The notes under the pieces are model-generated. The model saw only the letters and a list, made by a program, of their open reading frames with translations, was not told the DNA's origin and made no database searches. The position numbers and the translations under genes are program-made. A stretch of DNA of 64,000 nucleotides, from assembly GCA_016584305.1 (NCBI GenBank), contig JACEEZ010019117.1, positions 417,503 through 481,502 on the forward strand, written 5' to 3'. This stretch comes from Chionoecetes opilio (lineage: Eukaryota > Arthropoda > Malacostraca > Decapoda > Majidae). Below, one piece after another: positions 23,330 through 33,704 of this stretch (its first letter is position 1; each line of letters begins with the position of its first letter).

Positions 23330-24637
23330 TTAAAGAAGTCTATAAATTAGCAAGAAATTAATAATGGTGCATAAGGAGAGAGGAAGAGAAGAGTTATGAG
23401 AAGGATATAGTTGAAAAGTGTAAGGAAGAACCCAAACTGTTCTATAGATTTATCAATGGAAGAATCAAGCATAAGGACAAAGTGGAGAGACTGAAAGAAG
23501 GTAATATGATATATGAAGATCCAAAAATAATGAGTGAAATTCTAAATAAAAACTTTCCGCAAGTATTCACAAAAGAATCAAAATTCAATGAACTGCAAGG
23601 AATTAAAAAAGTCAGAAAGAAATGGAAAATAAAAATAGAGAAAGAGGAAGTTTGTGAATTGTTGAAGGAATTGGAGGAGAGGAAAGCACTGGGACCAGAC
23701 GAGTGTTGGGTTATGTTTTAAAAGAGTGCAGAAAGTAGTTGTTTGGACCAGTATATGATATAATAAAGTGCTCATTAACAACAGATAAAGTGCCAAAGGA
23801 GTTGAAGAGAGCAGATATAGTGCCAATATACAAATATGGGAAGAAGGATGAACCACTAAATTATAGACCAGTGTCATTGACTAGCACAGTATGCAAGATA
23901 TGTGAGAAAATAATAAAGAAGCAATGGACGGAATACTTATAAAATGAAGGTATAATAACAGACCGGCAGTATGGTTTTAGGAAAAAGAGATCATGTGTGA
24001 CCAACTTAATAAGCTTTTACTCATGAGGAATTGATATAACACAAGAAAGAGATGGCTGGGCAGACTGTGTATATCTAGATCTTCAAAAAGGCATTTGATA
24101 AAGTTCCACATGAGACTAATTTGGAAATTGGAAAATATAGGAGGAATCACAGGGGTGATCAGAACCTGGATGGAAAGTTATCTGAAAGGAAGAGAAATGA
24201 GAACAGTAGTGAAGGATGGAAAGTCTGAATGGAGAAACGTACTTAGTGGGGTACCACAAGGATCAGTGTTGGCACCAATAATGTTCACAATATACGTCAA
24301 TGACATGACAGAGGAAATAAATAGTTATATTAGTATATTTGCGGATGATGCAAAACTATTAAGAGAAATAAAAAGCAATAAAGATTGCGAAACACTACAA
24401 AATGACCTGAACAAGATCTACGAATGGAGCAAAAGATGGGAAATAGAATTTAATGTAAATAAGTGTCATGTGATGGAAATTGGAAAAAGCGAAGAGGTAT
24501 AAATGGCCATATAAAATGGGAAATGAAATAATTGCAAAGGTTCAGGAAGAAAAGGACCTGGGAGTGATAATGCAGAATAACCTACAACCAGAAAAACATA
24601 TAAATAAAATATTTGGAGATACATACAGGATGTTAAA
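23330..24637 (+). pseudogene. CR1/Jockey-like reverse transcriptase relic
   Basis: Frames on the plus strand give LFYRFINGRIK, KALGPDECWV (cf. KA.GPD), LKRADIVPIYKYGKKDEPLN, then YRPVSLTSTVCKICEKII, then VYLDLQK.AFDKVPH (RT motif A), SGVPQGSVLAPIMFTIYVND (motif B) and SIFADDAKLL (the catalytic FADD), and finally KDLGVIMQ. The order is that of a non-LTR reverse transcriptase lacking its endonuclease end and thumb end. At least three frame breaks and in-frame stops make it non-functional. It stops abruptly at the hairpin at 24638. Confidence 0.9.
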
Positions 24638-24717
24638 GGGGCAGCACTACCGGGTAAACTGGCTAGGCAGCTACTCATACTGAGCTGCCTGGCCAGTTTA
24701 CCCGGTAGTGCTGCCCC
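24638..24717. repeat. Near-perfect 35 bp inverted repeat (hairpin)
   Basis: Arms 24638-24672 and 24683-24717 (beginning GGGGCAGCACTACCGGGTAA) pair at 34 of 35 positions, and the one mismatch would be a G:U pair in RNA. The loop is 10 bases. It sits exactly where the reverse transcriptase relic ends and a Tc1-type transposase relic begins, so it may be a head-to-head pair of transposon ends. Confidence 0.95.
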
Positions 24718-24824
24718 GGGCATGGTTGGGGGAGGAGTCTGTTCTTGACTCACCTATGCCACCTCTTTGACTGGCTACGTTCTTGCCGTTATTTTGCCTC
24801 CCAAACCTCAGACAAGCACTCAGG

Positions 24825-25060
24825 ATGGTAAATAAGAGGTTTACTAGAGAGGAGAAGGCGCGTATTCTCGCCTAACGTGTGGAAAAGGTGTCTATGAAGG
24901 AAATTAGTGATGAAAGGATGGGCCGTACCGAAGCAGCCTTTTTTGCCTTGATCAAGCAAGCAAGTGGCCTACCTGCAGGCATAATACCAGCCACCTCTCA
25001 AGTTTTAGGCCGCCCATGCAAGACTGCAAAAGCCACAGACTTGGTTGAAGGAAATTGAAA
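24825..25060 (+). pseudogene. Tc1/mariner-type transposase N-terminal fragment
   Basis: From ATG 24825 the frame reads VNKRFTREEKARILA, a TAA stop, RVEKVSMKEISDE, GRTEAAFFALIKQASGLPAG and, after a short gap, LGRPCKTAKATD. This matches the helix-turn-helix region and GRP(R/C)K hinge at the start of Tc1-like transposases, which bind the element's ends. The DDE catalytic part is absent. The in-frame stop and truncation make it a relic. Confidence 0.75.
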
Positions 25061-25596
25061 TTGAAGGAAAATGTACTAGTGTGTTTGTTACTCCCTTAAA
25101 ATATGGTTGACCACATGTCAACGGGCCCTACTCCAGACACTTTCCGCAGTTACTGTACTTTATAGGGAGGCGAGAGACAAGTGTTTACGTGTGCCTCACT
25201 CTTCTTCCTCTTGTGACCTGCATCGCCTCTGCTTTTCCCTTGCCGCGGACACTTTTTTAATGCAGATTTGGCTTTAGTTAGGAGGTTAAGCCGTGGGAAT
25301 AGGTTAGGTTAGGTTAGTTTAGTTTAGTGAGTCTAAAGGTGGGGTTAGGTTAGTTTAATTTTCATATCTCCTATACACTCCTTCCTATTAAAAACATCTT
25401 ATATCTCCGAAAGTAGTGATTTGCGACGGAGGAGAGAATGTTTCTTAGAATCCAATAAAATAAACAGAAACCACACTCCAATTGTGTAGGGAATTTCAGT
25501 CCTATTGTAAAAATTTACCCAAAAGATTAGTCTTTCATAAGGTAGTAAGCGAGGTATGGCAGAAGCGATAAAACGAATCTTAACCGTAAATAACTA
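25061..25596. other. No gene recognised
   Basis: Mixed sequence with a short GGTTAGGTTAGGTTAGTTTAG patch near 25300-25330. Nothing coding is visible. Confidence 0.4.
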
Positions 25597-26383
25597 CAAT
25601 AAACCCTTCATGCTCGCGGGGGTTAGGGAACAGAGACACCCGCGAGTATCGTAAATCCGCGAGCATGACATTAGTCATTCATTTACCCATTATTTTTTTT
25701 TTTTTTTTTTTTTTTTTACATCACAAAGGACTGGCCAAGGGCACAACAAAAATGGGTAACACAAAGCCCGCTTCGTCGCCAGTCCCTACAAAGAAGACAG
25801 TAAGAGAATAAAATAAAAACAGAGGGGTAGGCCAATTTAGTTCGGGAGGTGTCTTGTTACTCTTCTTTTGAAAAGATTTAAGTCATAGGAAAGTGGAAAA
25901 ATAGAAACAGGAAGAGAGTTCCAGAGTTTACCAGTGAAAGGGATGAAAGAGTAAAGATACTGATTAACTCTTGCATTAGGAAGATGGACAGAATAGGGAT
26001 GAGAATGAGTAGAAAGTCTTGTGCAGCGAGGCCGCGGGAGTGGGGGAGGCATGCAGTTAGCAAGTTCAGAAGAGCAGTGAGCATGAAAGTAACGGTAGAA
26101 GAGAGCAAGAGAAGCAACATTGCAACGGTGATTTAAAGATTGAAGACAGTCAGTCAGAGGAGAAGAGTTGATGAGACGAAAAGCTTTTGACTCAACCCTG
26201 TTTAGGAGAGCTGTATGAGTGGATCCTCCCCAAACATGTGAGACATACTCCATACATGGGCAGATAAGGCCCCTGTAGAGAGCAAGCAATTGGGAGGGAG
26301 GGAGTTAAAAAAGGGGGGGGGTTGAAAACCCGCGAGTAATCAAATCCGCGAGCCTGAAACCCGCGAGCATGAAGGGTTTATTG
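25597..26383. mobile_element. Tigger-like element interrupted by a CR1-like fragment
   Basis: Ends CAATAAACCCTTCATGCTCG and the exact inverse, flanked by TA at 25595-25596 and 26384-26385. Internal CCGCGAG motifs repeat at both ends. A minus-strand CR1-like 3' fragment (25703-26289) takes up most of the interior. Confidence 0.9.
25703..26289 (-). pseudogene. CR1/Jockey-like reverse transcriptase, C-terminal fragment
   Basis: An open 150-codon minus-strand frame (26289-25837) reads LALYRGLICPCMEYVSHVWG, then LLNRVESKAFRLI, FYRYFHAHCSSELANC, NARVNQYLYSFIPFTGKLWN and LFKRRVTRHLPN, then stops. A 3' UTR and A tail (plus T run at about 25687-25718) follow. This is the conserved end of a non-LTR ORF2. 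It is 5'-truncated, with fewer disruptions than the other two copies. Confidence 0.9.
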
Positions 26384-26808
26384 TACTGCACATTACACTG
26401 AGCCAAAAAAAATAGAGAAAAAGTAAGCTGCAAGGCCTGTGGAGCCTGCCAACTCCAGCAGAATATTAACCACAGGTTATAATTGTCAGGCTCGGGGATG
26501 ACCTAAACCATTATAACACGGTAACAGGAAGGTTCGACAGAATTCGTTTTCGACGTCACAGTCGAAACCTCCAACATAGTGCATCGTCGAACCTTCCAAG
26601 TCATTGCCGTCGAACCCTCATTCATTCCCTTCATAATATTTCATCTTTTCATTTCATCTTAATATCTTTCATTATGCACAATTTAACATATCGTTGATAT
26701 AAATTAAAATACGTATTTGTAAACAATATTTAACATTTAACACTTTAAATAAAATTGATATTAATGTATAGGCAGGATATTATGTATTATCAGCAGGAGT
26801 ACTATATA
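26384..26808. other. No gene; fragments shared with other repeats
   Basis: AAAGTAAGCTGCAAGGCCTG at about 26419 recurs in diverged form at about 5459. TTCGAC/GTCGAA words recur several times at 26530-26610, as they do near 33725-33775. Confidence 0.4.
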
Positions 26809-27049
26809 CCGTATTTGCCGGCGCATAAGACGCAGTTTTTTCCCTTAAAAAGGAATACAAAGTTCAGCCTGCGTCTAATGCGGCCATATTAGCGAATGAG
26901 AGGTCGGGCAGAGAATGCAGAACAGCCGGTGGTGTATTACTAAAGGGGTCTGGAGTGATCTATGTTGAGCAGTAGTCCACTGAGCACAAATTTGTAACTG
27001 TGTTATCAACAGTAATGCATAATACTAAGCAAAGGTTGGAGTTTAAGAG

Positions 27050-27300
27050 AAAACAAGAGCTGAGGCAACAAGATAGCGATTGTTGCTGCCAAGATGGCCG
27101 TGTCAGATGTAAACATCATCCACCCCCCGCTGCTGCTCTCCATTGTAAAACACTTGATATCTCAGGTCTGCCGCTTCACCTGGGATACTTCAGTCAGCGA
27201 CGCCCTCCGCGCAACCCACCATGGTCTTTAAACCGCTCAGACTCCTCCCCGCACCCATGGAAAAGACAAACTCCCACATATAAATGTCCCCTTTAACCTG
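27050..27300 (+). mobile_element. RNase H-type retrotransposon tail fragment, second copy
   Basis: It is parallel in sequence to 21880-22111 (CAAGATGGCCGTGTCAGATG, GGTCTGCCGCTTCACCTGGG). It encodes a short GLPLHLGYFSQRRP piece. Diverged and dead. Confidence 0.55.
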
Positions 27301-28829
27301 CATTCGACTCCGGCCACGCAATTTGACACAACATTTGGGAAAGGGGAGATGATAAAAGGGGAAAGGCAAAAAATGGTGATGGAGTTTTCGCTGGAATGAG
27401 TATTGTGATAAATGGAATAGTGAAACAAAGAGCGTGTTAAAGTTTTATTTGGAGAGGGGAGAGGGAGTGTAGTATCTTGGGGAGTCTGTCTATACCACAA
27501 GGATGGAGAAAGGGCGTCCTAGCTTGTAGTTTATTTGACACGAGTCATTGTACAACGTAGGGGCATGAGGTGCGCGGCGTTTTGTGTCTCTGTGTGTCCT
27601 GTGGCTGACTGAATTACCTGGGTGGTGTAAGTGGTGTTGCAGTTGTGTCGGCGAGGACAAGTCAGGTCAGCGTCAGGGCACCCTCTAATCCTGGTCCCAG
27701 ACTGGGGGGTGGCCCAAGCCGATGCAAGTGTGTATGGTGTGTGTGTGTTAGCACCGCTATAGTGGTAAGCAAGGTGGATAGGAGACAGCATAGTTGTAGT
27801 ACCACTTCGACCCCTCAAACCTCACCCTTGTACCTCTTCGGATAAGGAAATTGTATGAAGTGTGCTAGTAAAAGGCTGCAATGGTACTTGTAGACGGGAC
27901 AAAAGTCTTCCACACGGTACACCAAGACCAAGACCCATCACGGCGCCACACCGCCTGCCTCAAGGCAGAATCACACCATACCATCATGGTGACACGGCAC
28001 CGTCTCATCACATCTGTTAGAATTTCTTACATTCAAACAAATAGACGTGTTACACTAAGCGGTGCGCCGCCGCCACGGCTCCAATACATCACCGTCCTGT
28101 CACGTAACGGTTTCTGGGGAAGAATATTTCAACGTAATGAGACTGTGCCGTGCTGATAATTGTCGTTTTCTCAAGGCTTTATGTACCCAAAACAGTGTCT
28201 TTTAGGGTTCAACTCCTCTTCTTCATCCAACAGAAGTTCTATTAATGCAAATTTCTTCAACCATAGCCTCTGAGGCACCATGTCTGCTTAGAGGGTGAGC
28301 AGGAACTGCCGAAAATGACGGAACCGTGATGAATAGTGTGAATACAAGGCACGGCTGACAGAACGCTGCCGTGATATCAGAGTGTGAACCAGCCTTCACC
28401 TGTACCTTCCTGAAGAAGACTAATCAACCCTCGCGACTGTGATAGATTCATAGGTGTAAACAGGGCAAATATCGTCGATCTCGACAACGGTGCCCTTCAA
28501 CAATTACAACAAGGTAGAGATCGTTACCTTACAGTGTTACCCAAATATCTTCGTAAATTTTTGTTATTGGGCAACCACCGATTTCGAGGCAAAAACTTAC
28601 GTCCTCCTGAATAGTTTTGATGTGTTTTGTATTAATCTGGCTCTCGTTTTTGTCAGAAATCAATGTTTGTTTACACGTGTGTGTGTGTGTGTGCATGGGG
28701 GGGGGGGGGGGGGGGGTAAGCCTGCCCCTTCAGGTCTGCCGCGCAAACATTGCTACGCTTCACACTGCCATATTACGGGTACTTCTCGTTTTTTCTCTAT
28801 ATCATCTGTTACTATACCAAACCCCACCT
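27301..28829. other. Interior of the 26809-31997 element, no gene recognised
   Basis: No domain is visible in any frame. A GT tract and a run of about 20 G (28680-28717) lie near the end; the G run length is liable to sequencing error. Confidence 0.4.
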
Positions 28830-31390
28830 CTAACCTAACCTAATCTGATTTAACCTTGTTTACTTTACTTGTTTACTTGTTTCCGTCTAGAGGGTACTCC
28901 CTCACAGTCGTGGTGCTCCACCGCTGCATCCGAACCCAGCATCCCTGTGTTGCAGGTTCACCTGGTCCGATATTGAGTTCGTGTCTGCCCTGCTCATAGA
29001 CGTATATCCAGGCACGGGAGGTTCATCCGGGATTGTTTGTAGGTGGTTGTCCAAATGATGTTTGAATTTTTCCACCGAGCATTCCGTGAGGTTCCTTAAT
29101 TTTCCTGGCAGGTTGTTAAATAGTTTTGGCCCAATATGAGGCAGACTGGTTGATAGGAGGGTCTTGATCCTGGCTGGTGCGTCTGATGGTAGTGTTCTCC
29201 TCCTTGCCTTGCGACCAGTTCTTGGGTTGATGTGCTGGGCTGACAGATCACTGATGGCAGTAGGGTTGGGCACAAGGTTCTCCAGGATCTTCCAGGTATA
29301 TAATATCTGGTATCTCTCCCTCCGCCTCTGTTGTGAGTAAAGGCCCAACTTTTGTAGTCTTTCCCAATAATTGAGGTTTTTCATTCCCTCCACTTGTCTA
29401 GTATAAGACCTTTGAACTGATTCGAGGGCTTGTATTTCTGCTACTCTGTGAGGGGACCACAACTGGCTACAGTAATCCAGCACTGGTTTACCAGTGCCTT
29501 CCACAGAGTTAACATGCAGCCCTCTTCTCGGGAATAGAATGTTCGTAGGATCCAACCTGCTATTTTTCTGGCCTTTTTCACCGTTTTTTCTATATGGTGC
29601 CTAAATGTGGCATCGTCGCTGAGGTGGACCCCCAGGCACTTCACATTGGTGCTTGATGTAATTTCTCGGCCTTCACCTGTCAGGAGAGGTGTGGGGTTTT
29701 GGTCATTTTGTTTTGCCCCAACTCTGAGTGACTGAAATTTATTATCGTTGAGCTTCATGTTATTACTGTTTGCCCAATCATAGATTTTGTTAAGATCCTG
29801 CTGTAGTTGGTTAACATCTTCTTGTACTTTCTCTGCTTCTACTGATATTTGTATCATCTGCAAAGGATGTTACTTTTGATTTTGACACTCCCTCGTCAAT
29901 ATCCCCAATGAGAATGATGAACAGTAGAGGCCCAAGGACTGAGCCTTGGGGGACACCACTTACAACTTGGTGGTCTGCAGACATGGCCCCATTCGCTGTT
30001 ACTACTTGCGTTCTGGATGTTAGGAAGCTGTGGAGCCACACACCAATTTTGCCCGTTATGCCCAGTTTACGCAGCTTGTGCAGGAGAGTGCCATGATCAA
30101 CCTTGTCAAAGGCTTTTTCAAAGTCTAGAAAGACAGTATCCACAATTTTGCCAGAAGCCAGTTGGTTGAGGAGCCTGTCATGATAAGCAAGAAGCTGAGA
30201 CAAACAGGATCTACCTTTCCGAAAGCCATGCTGACTAGCGTTGAGGAGGTTATTCTCTTCCAAGAATGCGTAGACGTGGTTACGCATGATCTTCTCAAAC
30301 AGCTTGATTACATGAGAAGTGAGAGCCACTGGTCGGTAGTTTGCGGCACAGCCTCTACTTCCTCCTTTGTGGATGGGTGTTATGACGGCCGTCTTGGTCT
30401 GTGAGGGTACTACACCTGTGTTAAGGACTCACGCCACACCAGGTGTAGGGGGCGAGCTAAGGATTCTTTGCAGTTCAGTAGCAATTTTGCTGGTATGCCA
30501 TCAGGACCTGCCGCTGAATTTGGCTTAATTTCTTTAATGGCCTTTATTATGTCCTCTTCTGTAAACATTATGTCTTCTAGCGTAACGGTGTCTTGAGTGT
30601 TCTGAGCTGAAGAAGACTGTTGGGTCGGGTATAACTTTAGTTTGGTCAGGGATGCTGAACACAGTGTGATATTGCTCAGCTAAAATTTCACTGATGTTTT
30701 TGGCATCCTCCTCCATTTGCCCCTCAGATGTTACCAGAGGTCCAATTGGTGCATTTAGTTTAGAGAATCTCTTGGCATAGTTGAAGAAGTGTTTTGGATT
30801 GCTTCTGATGGTTTCAATGGCTTTGTTTTCTTCTCGTAGTCTTTGTTGCTTGTGAGATTGACATAATTTCACTTCAATATCAGCAATGCTAGATTTAACT
30901 GTCAGTTTCTTCTGGTGGTTACTGACTTTAAGCAATGCCTTGTTCAGGGATGCCCTTTTTCTCATCAGTATTTTCCGGTCTCTTGGAATGGTGTACATCC
31001 TACGTTTGCCTATCTGCTTATGGGGAATGTAGTTACAGCAGATTTCAAGTATTTTGTTGTCTATGGTACTAAGCATAGTGTCTGGGTTAAGATCATTTAG
31101 CAGTTGATCCCATTTCACAGACATTAGTTCTGAATTTAGATTTTCCCAGTCTGCTTTTTCACTGTTGAAGTTTAGGGTTCTAAAAGTCTGTGTTGATTGT
31201 TGTGGCTCATTTTTGTTCCTGACCCATGTCCTCCTTGGCTTTGTCATTAACACTGTAATTAGGTTGTGATCCGAGAGGGTTGAGGTTTCAATTCTGTACC
31301 CATGAATAATTTCATGATTATTGGTGAGGAGGAGGTCCAGGATGTTATCTCCCCTTGTTGGGTCATTAATTTCTTGGCTTAGGAACAGTT
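28830..31390 (-). pseudogene. CR1/L2-like retrotransposon ORF2, 5'-truncated
   Basis: On the minus strand from about 31390: the end of an AP-type endonuclease (GDNILDLLLTN, LSDHNLIT), a linker with FFNYAKRFSK, then reverse transcriptase blocks HGFRKGRSCLSQLL, FLDFEKAFDKVDH (motif A), VSGVPQGSVLGPLLFIILI (motif B), TSFADDT (motif C), KCLGVHLSDD, and the C-terminal MKNLNYWERLQKLGLYS...RRRERY block with a stop at 28902. Frame breaks near 30534-30330, 29863-29811 and 29555-29441 show it is inactive, though it is the most complete retrotransposon here. It lies inside the Tigger-like element. Confidence 0.92.
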
Positions 31391-32163
31391 AAGTTAAGTT
31401 AACCTAACTTAACTTTCTGGCTGAAATAACGGTAGATTTTCGGTACTACGTGTAATGCCATTATTTTTCAATTGCCTCATGAGAAATGGGGCTCAAAATA
31501 CTCAGAATGAAGAAAGCTACACGATGATGTAGGTAAGAGTCCTAGGACTTTTGAAAGCCCACTACCAAAATAATACCAATATCTATACTGCAAATTTTCC
31601 ACAAATTCTAAACACATAGCAGAAAAGCAACAAAGGCATACCTACAACATTAAATCTAAGCTATATGTCATAGCTAGCAAAATATTAGAATATCAATTCG
31701 TGGGGGCATCCTGCAATATATTATGACAGATTTTGGTTACCCTGTCATTCCCTTGACATTTTAACTAGTATAATTTTTCATTCACACGCACTGCACTGTG
31801 AATATTGTATTTAGGTACATGCTCATAATAATTTGCTTTCCCATACAAATCCTTTTTTTTTGTAATAACTTTTGATAAATTTACGATTTTTTTTTTTTTC
31901 CCCTCAAAAACACCAATATTTTTTTCTTCTCAAAAACTGCTTGTAACATAGGGGTGCGTCTTATGCGGAGGTGCGTCTTATGCGCCGGCAAATACGGTAC
32001 ATAGGAATATAAGGATAATGACCAACGGTGCCGAGTCTGATTTGATTCTGTAGTCTAATTTACTGTGAACATCAGGAGGGAACTGCTTTAGCCTGAGGAT
32101 GAAGCTGCACATTCAGTACTGTTGTTCATTGTTTATTAGTCTTTATCGCTAATTGATTTTATT

Positions 32164-32511
32164 GGTAATAATGGACAAGAGTTTCACGTTCGTTTTCAGA
32201 GACACCAACTATTTTTTCTTGGCCTACAATAGGTGCTTGTTCTAATGGTGCTAGTTTTATTTTGCGCAAACCAAAAAAAAAAAAAAAAAAAAAAAAAACC
32301 TAACCTAACATTGTTTTAATTAAACCTAACCTAGCCTTCAAGGTTTTAATGAAACCTAACCTAACCTTAACCACAAAGTATACATTTTTTTTTTTTGGGG
32401 GTTTGCGCAAAATAGAACTAGCACCATTAGAACAAGCACCTATTGTAGGCCAAGAAAAAATAGTTGGTGTCTCTGAAAACGAACGTGAAACTCTTGTCCA
32501 TTATAACCATT
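32164..32511. repeat. Inverted repeat with arms of about 105 bp
   Basis: Arm 32164-32265 is the near-exact inverse of 32401-32511 (ATTGTAGGCCAAGAAAAAAT). The centre has T and A runs and CCTAACC repeats. One arm also matches 5285-5385 in the zinc-finger TIR element, so this is a rearranged copy of that family. Confidence 0.85.
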
Positions 32512-32642
32512 TTTTTAAATACAATATTAATGATAGGCAAGCTAAGTTTGATAGGTGTTACCACGTTAGGCTGGGAAACAAAGAAAGATATAGGGGGATC
32601 TTGGCTGTATATGCTTTTCACTCTAATTTTGGTTGGCAATGA
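32401..32642 (+). pseudogene. Unknown short frame shared with the zinc-finger TIR element
   Basis: The frame reads IELAPLEQAPIVGQEKIVGV and then SENERETLVHYNHFF and continues 45 codons to a stop. At 5291-5383 the counterpart is MKLSPLQHAAIVGQEKIVFV and SENDRETLVH, stop. The conservation of the protein sequence despite changed bases hints that it was once coding, perhaps the first exon of an element protein. I do not recognise its function. Confidence 0.35.
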
Positions 32643-32720
32643 TCTAGGTAGTAACTTTGTATTTTATATTAATCCTCTCAATGACAAAGTATCTTTAGGT
32701 TTTACTCTATGATAGACATA

Positions 32721-33693
32721 TCAATCATTGGGAGCATACGCCGGGGGGCGCGTCGCCTCGCCCACCCTACGACGCCACTCCCGGGGGTCACCACGCGCGA
32801 GTTCCCATGCAGGCTCCTTTCCCATACCAAGCAGCTCTCGACAAGAAACATCAACTTGCCCCAGCCACGAGCCTTGTGGGCGCCCCCTTGGCCTCCTCCA
32901 CGCCGGATTGTCTCTTACAGATACAACCCGATGGGAAGGATCGGTTTCAGGGTAGCGTGCCACATGCCCATATAGCCGAAGTTGGCGCTGACGGACTATG
33001 CAGGTAATAGGCCTCGATTCAGTCTCACGGTGCAATCGCTGATTTGACACGTAATCAGCCCAGCGATACCCCATGATTCTGCGAAGACACTTATTACCAA
33101 AGGCATTGATTCGTCTCTTCAAGTCACTATTTAGTGTCCATGTCTCACAACCATAGAGTAAGACAGGGATCACAAGCGACTTGAAGATCCGGATCTTTGT
33201 CCTTCTGCACAGGTACCGACAATGCCAAATACTCCCGCTGAGCGAGTCCATAACACCGTGGGCTATGCCAATCCGCCGTAAGACTTCTTCACGTGACCCG
33301 CCGTCATTATGGACTGCGCTACCAAGGTATGTAAAACTTTCCAAGATCTCAGTGTCCTCGCCACACGCATGAACAGACTGTACTGCTTCATCTAGTAAGT
33401 CTCCAAACACCTGGACCTTGGTCTTGAGCCAGGAGACCTCAAGTCCCAAAGGCTTTGCCTCCTCGTGCAGCACCTCGAGAACCATCACCAGGACCTCCAG
33501 CGACTCAGCAAAGATTACTGCATCATCGGCAAAAACAAGATCAGTGATCTTGGTGTTGCCGACGGATGCTCCACAATCACATTGATCTACAACTTTGTCC
33601 AATACCCAGTCCATGCAAGCGTTGAAAAGTGATGGGGCAAGGACGCACCCTTGCCTCACTCCTGTATTCACAGGGAAGAAGCTGGATACACAC
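32721..33693 (-). mobile_element. 5'-truncated RTE-like retrotransposon, copy 2
   Basis: The minus-strand frame is uninterrupted from the 5' junction to the stop. It encodes FFPVNTGVRQGCVLAPSLFN (motif B), ITDLVFADDAVIFAE (the catalytic FADD), FTYLGSAVH, VLLYGCETWTL and the RTE end described for copy 1, with which it is nearly identical. An 11 bp target-site duplication TGATAGACATA lies at 32710-32720 and 33694-33704. The open frame runs on upstream into flanking DNA (to 33776), which is not part of the element. Intact frame and clean duplication indicate a recent insertion. Confidence 0.92.
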
Positions 33694-33704
33694 TGATAGA
33701 CATA

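Larger units (their letters stand above)
26809..31997. mobile_element. 5.2 kb Tigger-like element hosting a nested retrotransposon
   Basis: Ends CCGTATTTGCCGGCGCATAA match inversely at both sides, followed by GACGC repeats (GTGCGTCTTATGCGGAGGTG at the right). TA flanks it at 26807-26808 and 31998-31999. No pogo transposase was recognised. The interior includes an RNase H-type tail (27050-27300), a G run (28698-28717) and a CR1-like element (28830-31390). Confidence 0.85.

Noticed and set aside
28698..28717. Long G or C runs (also 33829-33852, 41487-41498, 56566-56581) as structured elements
   Set aside because: Single homopolymer runs of this kind are often of uncertain length in assemblies, and no G-quadruplex spacing pattern is seen.
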